From positions 105,396-169,395 of the forward strand of contig JAEZFD010000014.1 in the NCBI GenBank assembly GCA_023417655.1: a stretch of DNA of 64,000 nt. The letters are read 5' to 3'. Of this stretch, positions 47,149 to 54,430 are shown piece by piece. The notes below the pieces were generated by a model that was given only the letters and a program-made list of their open reading frames with translations, was not told the origin of the DNA and made no database searches. The stretch's first letter is position 1. Every line of letters starts with the position of its first letter. Position numbers and translations under genes: made by a program. Source of the DNA: Planctomycetota bacterium. GTDB taxonomy: Bacteria; Planctomycetota; Planctomycetia; Planctomycetales; Planctomycetaceae.

Positions 47149-48423
47149 ATGTATCAGTCTCCCATAGCTCTCGAACCTCCCTTGCCACCGCAGGCCTACT
47201 GCGATCCCGCGCATGCGGAACTGGAAAACCGACACGTCTTCCATACGGCCTGGCATCTGGTGTCCACACGCTCCCGACTGCAGGAGCATGGTGCATATGC
47301 GACGCAGACGATCTTCGATGTGCCGGTGGTCGTTCGCAATTTCAACGGCGAACTGGTTGCGCTTCGCAACGTCTGTGCCCACCGTCAGGCGATCATCGCG
47401 CGAAAGCCTCATGGTTGCAGTCCAACTCTGAAGTGCCCCTACCACGGATGGGAATATGGTTCGGACGGCAAGACGCGAAAACTGCCGGGGGCGACCAACT
47501 TTCCGAAGTTCAAACACAACGAGTACTGCCTCGACAAGTTTGAAGTCGATGTCTGTGGGGATCTGGTTTTCGTCCGGCTAAGCCCGACTGGTCCGACACT
47601 GCGTGAGTGGATCGGTCAGAACTTCGACCAGTATGAGAAGTGGTTCTCTGTGCCGGACTGGGCGCAGTCGATGGAGGCCCGCTTCGACATTGATGCCAAC
47701 TGGAAGATCCCGGTTGAAGGCTCTCTGGAGAGCTATCACATTCCGTGCGTTCATCCGAAGACCTTTTATGAAGATCCCGGTGAGTCCCGCAGTACGCATC
47801 ACTTCTTCCCGACAGGGACTTCGTTTGACACATCGTTCATGGCCCTTCGCTGGATCGACCGTCGTGTTCGCGATCTGGAGCGTGTTGTACTGCGCGTAAT
47901 CGGCTTGCCGTATACTGGCGAGTATGAGCACCATCACATCTACCCGCATCTGCTGATTTCTCACACCGACACAGTCAGTGTGGCCCAGGTGGTTTATCCA
48001 AAAGACGAAAACCACTGCTTCACAGTCGCGATTCAATATGGGCTGGAACCGAAGAAGAAGTCATGGTGGCGGACCCGGATCACGAGAGCATTCGGGAAGT
48101 TTACTGCCTGGCTGACTCGCACGATTCTGGCAGAAGACCGCGATGTCTTCCCATTGGTTCAGCAGGGCGTTCGCGGAGCCAGTCGAACCGGAATTCTCGG
48201 TCGATGCGAAGAGCGGCTTTATGGACTTCAGAAATATGTGGCCGATCGGATTGCTGACGCGGAAACGCATTCGTCAGACTCCGTCTTGGAAGTCAGCCCT
48301 GCAGCGCTGGCGTGTGATCTGAACGGCGAAAACGGTTGTCATGAAGTAGACCTGCGCGACACACACAGTGAATCAGTCCTCGCGACGGCGCGAGTTGAGA
48401 GCATCAGAAGAGAAGCAGAATGA
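47149..48423 (+). CDS. Rieske non-heme iron oxygenase
   Basis: About 424 residues; the ATG at 47149 has AGG upstream and the open extension to 47071 looks non-coding. The Rieske [2Fe-2S] ligands are Cys76-x-His78 and Cys96-x-x-His99 (CPYHGW). The catalytic iron ligands are His197 and His202 in ESYHIPCVH, preceded by the NWKIPVEGSLE segment. This is the alpha subunit architecture of aromatic-ring hydroxylating and related oxygenases, which hydroxylate or desaturate substrates with O2 and electrons from a reductase. No reductase or ferredoxin gene is adjacent. Position between the synthase and the enoyl reductase suggests it tailors the synthase product. The last 4 bases overlap the next gene. 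Confidence 0.92.
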   Translation: MYQSPIALEPPLPPQAYCDPAHAELENRHVFHTAWHLVSTRSRLQEHGAYATQTIFDVPVVVRNFNGELVALRNVCAHRQAIIARKPHGCSPTLKCPYHGWEYGSDGKTRKLPGATNFPKFKHNEYCLDKFEVDVCGDLVFVRLSPTGPTLREWIGQNFDQYEKWFSVPDWAQSMEARFDIDANWKIPVEGSLESYHIPCVHPKTFYEDPGESRSTHHFFPTGTSFDTSFMALRWIDRRVRDLERVVLRVIGLPYTGEYEHHHIYPHLLISHTDTVSVAQVVYPKDENHCFTVAIQYGLEPKKKSWWRTRITRAFGKFTAWLTRTILAEDRDVFPLVQQGVRGASRTGILGRCEERLYGLQKYVADRIADAETHSSDSVLEVSPAALACDLNGENGCHEVDLRDTHSESVLATARVESIRREAE

Positions 48424-49181
48424 TGGACTTGCGAGGGAAAGTGGCACTGGTGACCGGGGCCAGTCGCGGAATCGGGCGTGCCTGCGCAGCGAAACTCGCT
48501 TCTTGTGGGGCGACCGTCGCTGTGAATTTTCTGTCGTCCAAAGAGGGAGCCGCTGAATCGGTTCGACTCGTGCAATCGTACGGCGTGCCAGGGATCGCCA
48601 TTCGCGCGGATGTCTCGGACGCTCAGGATATCACTGCTGCTGTTGAGTTCGTCCGGGAGCGGTTCGGACGCATTGATATCATCGTCAGCAATGCTGCCGC
48701 TGGAGGGTTCCGCCCGCTGATGAACGTCACCCCGGCCAACTGGGAAAGCGTGTTGCGGCACAACGCCTCGCCCTTACTCTGGCTGGCTCAGGCTGCCGCC
48801 CCCATCATGAAGGCCCAGGGAGGCGGTAAGTTCGTTGCGATCTCCAGTCATGGCTCCTTCCGCGCGTTTGCCAACTATGGAGCCATTGGGGCTTCTAAGG
48901 CTGCACTCGAAGCATTGGTGCGTCACTTGGCGTTTGAACTCGGCCCAACCGGGATCAACTTCAACTGCGTACTCGCCGGAATGGTTGCGACCGAAGCCAT
49001 CAAGTCGATGCCCGGGAGTGAAGGCCTGCTCAAGTCGTCACAGGACACGATGCTGGTCGGTGACAAGGTGCTCAACCCGGAAGATATCGCTAACGTGGTG
49101 ACGTTCCTTTGCAGCTCTCTGAGCGACAAGATTCAGGGGCAGACCGTGGTCGTCGACGGTGGTGTCAGTATTCGGGTTTAG
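48420..49181 (+). CDS. FabL-type enoyl-ACP reductase (SDR family)
   Basis: A 253-residue SDR. GKVALVTGASRGIGRA binds NAD(P)H, followed by ADVSD and IIVSNAAAGG. The catalytic arrangement is Tyr153-x6-Lys160 (YGAIGASK), the spacing of enoyl reductases such as FabI/FabL and not the usual Y-x3-K of ketoreductases. The flanking text, including ISSHGS, LEALVRHLAFELGP and GQTVVVDGG, reads like Bacillus FabL. It would supply the enoyl reduction that the synthase lacks, giving a saturated chain. ATGATGG overlaps the Rieske stop, so translation is coupled. A plain SDR on another substrate remains possible. Confidence 0.9.
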   Translation: MMDLRGKVALVTGASRGIGRACAAKLASCGATVAVNFLSSKEGAAESVRLVQSYGVPGIAIRADVSDAQDITAAVEFVRERFGRIDIIVSNAAAGGFRPLMNVTPANWESVLRHNASPLLWLAQAAAPIMKAQGGGKFVAISSHGSFRAFANYGAIGASKAALEALVRHLAFELGPTGINFNCVLAGMVATEAIKSMPGSEGLLKSSQDTMLVGDKVLNPEDIANVVTFLCSSLSDKIQGQTVVVDGGVSIRV

Positions 49182-49231
49182 CCGCGGCGGGTTCGATTAC
49201 AGGCTGAGCTGAGGGGAACGAAAGAAGTTCG

Positions 49232-49861
49232 ATGAGAGTTCTGGTCACTGCCGGGCCGACCCGGGAATATCTGGATGATGTGCGTTACCTGTCGAACGCC
49301 AGCAGCGGGAAAATGGGCTATGCCATCGTTCAGGCCGGACTCGAACTGGGCTGGGAAGTGGAACTTGTCTCGGGTCCTGTCGAACTCTCTCCACCGAAGG
49401 GAGCCCGCCTGCATTCGGTGGTGACCACGCAACAGATGCGCGATGCCGCGGTGGAACTCTTTCCTCACTGCGATGGGGTAATCGCTGCAGCGGCGGTCTG
49501 CGACTACAAACCGAAAGAACGGATCCCCGGGAAGCTCTCGAAGTCCGGAGGAGCGATCACGCTGGAAATGATCGAAACCGACGATGTGCTCGCTGAACTC
49601 GGGAAAGCCAAAGAACACCGTTGGGTGGTCGGCTTCGCACTTGAAGCGCGTAACCCTCGCGAGAATGCACTGCAGAAGCTGCGTCGGAAGAACTGCGACT
49701 GGATTGTCTTAAACGATCCCCGTGCGATTGCCTCCGCGACGAACGAAGTTGAGTTCATCGGCCGTGATGAAAAAACTGTCGCGCACTGGTCAGGCGAAAA
49801 GCTCGCTGTCGCCCGAGAACTCGTCTCGTGGCTGAATCACCGATACGCGACAAAGCAGTGA
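49232..49861 (+). CDS. coaB: Phosphopantothenate-cysteine ligase, stand-alone CoaB
   Basis: A 209-residue protein corresponding to the C-terminal CoaB half of the usual CoaBC fusion. MRVLVTAGPTREYLDDVRYLSNASSGKMGYAI starts the fold and contains the nucleotide-binding loop. AAAVCDYKPKERIPGKLSK carries the Lys that acts in CMP-activation chemistry, and VGFALE and DWIVLND follow. It joins phosphopantothenate and cysteine using CTP. No CoaC decarboxylase is fused or adjacent. It lies 50 bases after the enoyl reductase gene on the same strand, possibly in the same transcript, which would link CoA/phosphopantetheine supply to the synthase (inference). Confidence 0.92.
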   Translation: MRVLVTAGPTREYLDDVRYLSNASSGKMGYAIVQAGLELGWEVELVSGPVELSPPKGARLHSVVTTQQMRDAAVELFPHCDGVIAAAAVCDYKPKERIPGKLSKSGGAITLEMIETDDVLAELGKAKEHRWVVGFALEARNPRENALQKLRRKNCDWIVLNDPRAIASATNEVEFIGRDEKTVAHWSGEKLAVARELVSWLNHRYATKQ

Positions 49862-49899
49862 TCGTCTTGAGGGATCGGCTGAAAAATGCAGCTGCCGGG

Positions 49900-50352
49900 C
49901 TAACCGCGCTGGATCATCCAAGTGCCTGCGAAGAGTAATGCGACTCCGCAGATTCGCGTGAGGGAAATGGGAATCTGTGGGATGCCAAGCACTCCCCAGT
50001 GATCGAGCAGCAATGCCATCACCATCTGTCCGATGATGGATGCCGCGAGCAGATTCGCCGGTCCGATTTTCGGGACCACCATCAAAACCACAGTGATGTA
50101 AATAAAGCCGATCGTTCCCCCGATGTAGAGGTACCAGGGAATTGATGACAGCTGCGTCAGCCGGGGCAGATCACGATGCACGAAGCAATAGGTGACGAAG
50201 ATCACGACTGTGCCGGTGACGAAAGAAATCAGGGACGCCAGCAACGGATTTGCCAGCGTCGCTCCCAGTCGTCCATTCACGATTCCCTGCAGAGGAATCA
50301 TCGAGGACGCCAGTCCTCCCAGTACCATCAACCACCAGAACTGCGCACTCAT
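49900..50352 (-). CDS. DMT-family membrane transporter of the YdcZ/DUF606 type
   Basis: About 150 residues starting MSAQFWWLMVLGGLASSMIP; the open extension to 50523 is not hydrophobic and is rejected. It has five predicted membrane helices: FWWLMVLGGLASSM, LLASLISFVTGTVVIFVTY, YLYIGGTIGFIYITVVLMVV, LLAASIIGQMVMALLL and ICGVALLFAGTWMI. It belongs to the small DMT group in which two five-helix halves pair to form a transporter. No second half is seen nearby, so it may act as a homodimer. Substrate unknown. Confidence 0.88.
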   Translation of the reverse strand: MSAQFWWLMVLGGLASSMIPLQGIVNGRLGATLANPLLASLISFVTGTVVIFVTYCFVHRDLPRLTQLSSIPWYLYIGGTIGFIYITVVLMVVPKIGPANLLAASIIGQMVMALLLDHWGVLGIPQIPISLTRICGVALLFAGTWMIQRG

Positions 50353-50591
50353 TCTCAGTCGCCTGAAATCAACTCGCCGGTAAGCGGAACGCATTCGATT
50401 GCAGCACACTCGCAAATCTCTTGCGCAATTCGCCGGCCATTTAGGGGACGGGAAAATTCTCCCGTAAAAACACAAGATACTGAGAGAGTAGGGGTTGCCA
50501 CAATTGAAGACGTTCGGCACCACATCTGCAGAGGATCCAGAAGCGGTCGAACAAAAAGGAACCTGACGCCTTTCCCCCTAACGGTGATGCC

Positions 50592-50921
50592 ATGCGTGTT
50601 CGGCTTTACGAACTCGGTACTCGAACAGTTGGTGTCGTTTTAATCGATGATTTCCCTGTCAGCCTGAAAATCGATAGTGAAGGCAGGCTTCTGTCTTGTC
50701 GGGAAGAGTCCGGCCTATGCGATCTCGAAAATTGTGGAGGTCAGCTGGTCTTTCGGTCTCCCAATGATCACGTCGACGTCGCGGTCAACAATATTCCACT
50801 GCAGGAAGGGCCACTGCGACCGGGAGATCGTCTTAACGTCTGCGGTCACCAGTTTCTCGTCTCTTATGAGCAGAGCTCCAGCAGGTATCGCGGGCCGATT
50901 CGAAACAGGATTCTTCCGTAA
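50592..50921 (+). CDS. Small protein with degenerate FHA-like fold
   Basis: A 109-residue hypothetical protein. The end NIPLQEGPLRPGDRLNVCGHQFLVSYE matches the last strands of FHA domains (PL..GD.L.vG...F.V.YE). The phosphothreonine-binding Arg and Ser of the loop GR(x)S...H are not clear in the first half (DSEGRLLSCREESG). It may therefore be a divergent FHA protein that does not bind phosphopeptide. No signal or membrane segment. It stands alone between divergent genes; function unknown. Confidence 0.7.
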   Translation: MRVRLYELGTRTVGVVLIDDFPVSLKIDSEGRLLSCREESGLCDLENCGGQLVFRSPNDHVDVAVNNIPLQEGPLRPGDRLNVCGHQFLVSYEQSSSRYRGPIRNRILP

Positions 50922-51158
50922 CGCTTGGTTTTAAATGTGCTTGCGTTGGAGCGGCTGGGTCACGCACTCCCGAAGCTGGGACGGACGAGAATTTCTCGAG
51001 AGGCATCCGCCGTTGCTCTTTCGCGATTGGCATCGTCAAAACCGGAAATGCTTTTCCGGAAAATCGGTGAGAGCTTAGAGTTGCTTGTCGTTCGGGATCG
51101 TCGATGTGATACTGCGCGCAAATTTTCCGCGGGTTGAATCGAGCAGAAGACGCGTCCC

Positions 51159-51743
51159 ATGTCCCTACCACATCCCGAAGTCTACCTGATCCGGCACGGC
51201 GAAACCGACTGGGCTCGGACCGGGCGGCATACCGGACGACGTGATCTCCCGCTGAATGATCAGGGGATCGAAGAAGCCCGAGCGCTTCGACCTCGATTGG
51301 CCGGCATCGAGTTTCATAACGTTCTGGTCAGCACATTGCAGAGGGCTCGGTCGACCTGTGATCTGGCGGGATTCGGCTCCAAAGCGTCGGTGGATCCCCG
51401 ACTGGTCGAGTGGAATTACGGGGACTTCGAAGGGCAGACTCAGGCGGAAATTCACCAGACATTCCCCGGCTGGAATGTATTCGATGACGGCTGCCCAGGC
51501 GGGGAATCGGTCAAGGATGTGGCCGCACGAGCTGACGCTGTGGTCGCTGACCTCAGGAAATGGACCGGGCGAACGATTGTGTTTGCACACGGTCACTTCC
51601 TGCGAATGCTCGGGGCTCGCTGGTGCGGTCTTGGGCCATCCGTCGCTCGATCTCTGCTGCTGCAGACTTCCGGGGTCTGCATTCTCGGCTACGAGAAGAG
51701 TCTTCAGAACCCGGTCATCCGGCTTTGGAACCGTCGGGACTGA
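51159..51743 (+). CDS. Histidine phosphatase superfamily protein (phosphoglycerate-mutase-like)
   Basis: A 194-residue protein. The signature VYLIRHGETDW carries the phospho-accepting His. LVSTLQRARSTCDLAG contains the second Arg, VEWNYGDFEG holds the catalytic Glu, and IVFAHGHFLRMLGARW holds the second His. The set is complete. Length and form suggest a broad-specificity phosphatase (GpmB/CobC-like) and not a true glycolytic mutase. Cytoplasmic. The next gene is 166 bases downstream on the same strand. Confidence 0.92.
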   Translation: MSLPHPEVYLIRHGETDWARTGRHTGRRDLPLNDQGIEEARALRPRLAGIEFHNVLVSTLQRARSTCDLAGFGSKASVDPRLVEWNYGDFEGQTQAEIHQTFPGWNVFDDGCPGGESVKDVAARADAVVADLRKWTGRTIVFAHGHFLRMLGARWCGLGPSVARSLLLQTSGVCILGYEKSLQNPVIRLWNRRD

Positions 51744-51909
51744 TTCTGGCCACGGCGTCGCGGTCTCGAAAAAACGTTCGCCTGACCCCACTTCAAACCC
51801 GGCGAGCCACTCCCCCGCTGGAAGAAGATCAGAGGATTGGCGACTTTCCGCAAATCTTCCTATCCTGCGACCTCGAATTATTCTGTCCTTCCTGCCGTGC
51901 TGGCTCCTC

Positions 51910-52749
51910 ATGGTCGAAAATCTCCCGCTGAAAACACTGGTCCATCGGGATCTGACGATCGAGGGCTACTCTCGCGCTGCCGTCCAAAGTTACTGGCGCA
52001 TTCCAGAACTGAAGATCGGGTTTGATCTGGGAGGGAGTCCCTGGTCATTCATGGGGACCCAGACGTTTCTGATCACCCATGCCCATCTGGATCACATGGC
52101 AGCGCTCCCGGCGTATGTCGCACGTCGGCGCATGATGAAAATGGAGCCGCCGACGATTTATGTGCCGGAAAGCACAGCGGAAAACGTCGAGAAGCTGCTC
52201 CGCGCCTGGCAGCGGCTGGATCGTGGACGCATGCTCTGCAACATCGTTCCCGCTGCGGACTTCGGAGAGTACGAACTCTCCCGCGAGCACGTCATCACGA
52301 CATTCCCGACGAAACACACTGTTCCGTCCGTCGGATATCTTATCTGGGAGCGACGAAAAAAACTGAAACCGGAATATCAGCAACTTTCTGGCGAACAGAT
52401 TCGCGATCTCCGGCTCAGTGGAATTGAAGTCAGCGCGGAAGTCCGAATCCCCCTCGTCTGTTATACAGGCGATACCGCTCCGGCTGGACTCGACGCATGC
52501 CCAGATGCCTATCGCGCACAGGTCCTGATTACCGAAATGACATTTTTCCGCCCGGAGCATCGGAAAGAAAAGATTCACAAATTTGGACACATGCATCTGG
52601 ATGATATCGTGGCCCGGGCAGAGCGATTTGAGAATGAACTGATCATTCTGGCCCATTTCAGCACACGATATCATGACGATCAGATTCGAAAATCGGTGTT
52701 GAAAAAGCTCCCTGAGTCGATTCGGGAGCGCGTGGAATTGTGGTTATAA
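51910..52749 (+). CDS. MBL-fold hydrolase of RNase Z type
   Basis: About 279 residues; the ATG at 51910 precedes VENLPLKTLVHRD and fits the family beginning, while the longer open frame back to 51256 overlaps the histidine phosphatase and is a shadow. The metal-binding motif is THAHLDH (His57, His59, Asp61, His62). Further ligands are in TFPTKHTVPSVGY, LVCYTGDT (Asp) and the His of ILAHFSTRY. The set resembles RNase Z family hydrolases, which cut tRNA 3' trailers, but the exosite arm of true RNase Z is not apparent. A phosphodiesterase with another substrate is equally possible. Confidence 0.88.
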   Translation: MVENLPLKTLVHRDLTIEGYSRAAVQSYWRIPELKIGFDLGGSPWSFMGTQTFLITHAHLDHMAALPAYVARRRMMKMEPPTIYVPESTAENVEKLLRAWQRLDRGRMLCNIVPAADFGEYELSREHVITTFPTKHTVPSVGYLIWERRKKLKPEYQQLSGEQIRDLRLSGIEVSAEVRIPLVCYTGDTAPAGLDACPDAYRAQVLITEMTFFRPEHRKEKIHKFGHMHLDDIVARAERFENELIILAHFSTRYHDDQIRKSVLKKLPESIRERVELWL

Positions 52750-52857
52750 AAGTCAGAACGGTTCAATCGCCCAGCAAAACGGAGCATCTGAGTTTTCTCA
52801 GGACAGAATTCCCGTTGATTGAGCGATCGGCCTCATTTTTATGGAAACGCTCGAGAC

Positions 52858-53940
52858 ATGACGCAGCGCATTTTTAATTTCTCTGCCGGACCAGCAGTAT
52901 TGCCAGTCGAGGTTCTTGAAGAGGCTCGCGAGAACATGCTGTCTCTCGGAGAGACCGGCATCGGCATCATGGAGCATTCGCACCGCGGCAAGGCGTTCAT
53001 GGCGGTACTGGCCGAGGTCGAAGCGAATTGCCGCAAGCTGGCGCAGATTTCCGACGATTACAGCATCCTGTTTCTGCAGGGGGGAGCCTCGTCGCAGTTC
53101 TTCATGATCCCTGCCAACTTCCTGCAGAAGGATCAGACGGCCGACTATCTCGTCACTGGCGTCTGGGCGAAGAAAGCTGTGGAGCAAGCTGCCCGTTATG
53201 GAACGGCTCATACAGCTGCCAGCAGCAAAGACCGCAACTTCTGCTATCTGCCGAAGACTGCGAACTACTCGGCCTCTCCTGCGTATGTTCACTTCACCTC
53301 GAACAACACCATCTACGGAACGCAGTGGCAGACTGAACCGGAGATCCCGGCCGGTGCTCCGCTGATCTGTGATGCCAGCAGCGACATTTTCTCCCGGCCA
53401 ATCGATGTGCCAAAGTATGACCTGATCTATGCCGGAGCCCAGAAGAATCTCGGTCCGTCCGGAGTGACTCTGGTCATCATGAAGAAGGAAATGGTCGAAC
53501 GCGGGAACAAGGACCTGCCGGAGATGCTGCAGTACCGGACTCACGCAGAGAACGAGTCGTGCTACAACACCCCGCCGACATTCGGTATCTACATCATGGG
53601 GCTGGTCTTCAAGTGGATCCTGAAGCAGGGCGGCCTGAAAGCGGTGGAAGCCGCCAATCAGGCAAAGGCCAATGTCCTTTATGACTATCTGGAGAAGAGT
53701 AAGCTCTTCAAATCGACGGCCGATGCCGACTGCCGCTCGTTGATGAACATCCCGTTCGTTACCGGTAGCGATGAACTCGACAGCAAGTTCATCAGCGCTG
53801 CCACTAAGGCCGGCTTCGATGGCCTCAAAGGTCATCGCAGTGTCGGCGGAATGCGGGCGAGCATCTACAACGCCTTCCCGAAAGAAGGGGTCGAGGAACT
53901 CGTCAAGTTCATGTCTGACTTCGAAGCGGCGCAGGGATAA
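52858..53940 (+). CDS. serC: Phosphoserine aminotransferase
   Basis: A 360-residue class V PLP enzyme converting 3-phosphohydroxypyruvate and glutamate to phosphoserine in serine synthesis, also acting in pyridoxal phosphate synthesis. MTQRIFNFSAGPAVLP is the expected N-terminus, and GIGIMEHSHRGKAF follows. The Schiff-base Lys196 lies in YAGAQKNLGPSGVT. The substrate-binding residues include FLQGGASSQF and GGMRASIYNA at the end. The full length agrees with E. coli SerC. A good terminator follows. The long open frame on the opposite strand is a compositional shadow. Confidence 0.97.
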   Translation: MTQRIFNFSAGPAVLPVEVLEEARENMLSLGETGIGIMEHSHRGKAFMAVLAEVEANCRKLAQISDDYSILFLQGGASSQFFMIPANFLQKDQTADYLVTGVWAKKAVEQAARYGTAHTAASSKDRNFCYLPKTANYSASPAYVHFTSNNTIYGTQWQTEPEIPAGAPLICDASSDIFSRPIDVPKYDLIYAGAQKNLGPSGVTLVIMKKEMVERGNKDLPEMLQYRTHAENESCYNTPPTFGIYIMGLVFKWILKQGGLKAVEAANQAKANVLYDYLEKSKLFKSTADADCRSLMNIPFVTGSDELDSKFISAATKAGFDGLKGHRSVGGMRASIYNAFPKEGVEELVKFMSDFEAAQG

Positions 53941-53971
53941 TCCCACACGTCGACTCTGGTTGAATTCTCGC

Positions 53972-54004
53972 AATGGCCGCCTGAAAAGGCGGCCATTCGC
54001 TTTT
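53972..54004 (+). terminator. Intrinsic terminator of serC
   Basis: AATGGCCGCCT (53972-53982) pairs perfectly with AGGCGGCCATT (53987-53997) around a GAAA loop. CGCTTTT follows on the plus strand. It starts 32 bases after the serC stop codon. Confidence 0.88.
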
Positions 54005-54353
54005 CAGGCGCTGTCACTTCTCCGCAGAGTTGAGTTTTTCTGACATCACCTGAGCGGCACTTCCGAGACAACGCCACCTGGGATTTGTTCCGACGCGACT
54101 TCCGGCCATCTGTTCAAGATGTGACCGACACTGCAGGTCGATCTCACAAGGAGAAATCATACTCCTGTCACTGAGAATGAACTTCCAATGACCTTCCTCT
54201 TCGGTCTCTGAATCTGACGCTCAAGTGATGCAATACGGTTCTCGACGGCAGAAATGCACTACGCCGCGTGGCGAGGGTGGGGAAGGCAAATTGAAAGGTG
54301 TTCTCAACAGGTTCAGAACTGCTCGTTGCGTCACGTCCTCATCGATTGGGTGA

Positions 54354-54388
54354 TGAGACCAATGACCCATTTGGAAATGGGATTCTCA
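54354..54388 (+). promoter_or_regulatory. Hairpin in the leader of the autokinase gene
   Basis: CCCATTT (54366-54372) and AAATGGG (54375-54381) form a stem, with an outer TGAGA/TCTCA pair at 54354-54358 and 54384-54388. It ends 42 bases before the start codon at 54431. It could be an operator or mRNA structure; no evidence decides. Confidence 0.35.
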
Positions 54389-54430
54389 GACTGATTCTGC
54401 AGGGGTTGTTCTCACTAAGGGACGCATGGA

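Larger units (their letters stand above)
53941..54430. other. Intergenic region between serC and the autokinase gene
   Basis: 490 bases. After the serC terminator there is no supported gene. GCCGCGTGGCGAG near 54262 is faintly like the core of the dispersed element but is not convincing. A hairpin at 54354-54388 lies just upstream of the autokinase start and is listed separately. Confidence 0.45.

Noticed and set aside
52798..53973. 391-codon open frame on the minus strand opposite serC
   Set aside because: Arg/His/Leu-rich noise-like composition and no motif; serC on the other strand is complete and unmistakable.
54240..54300. Possible fifth copy of the dispersed repeat near GCCGCGTGGCGAG
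   Set aside because: Only 13 bases match the core and the rest does not align in order.
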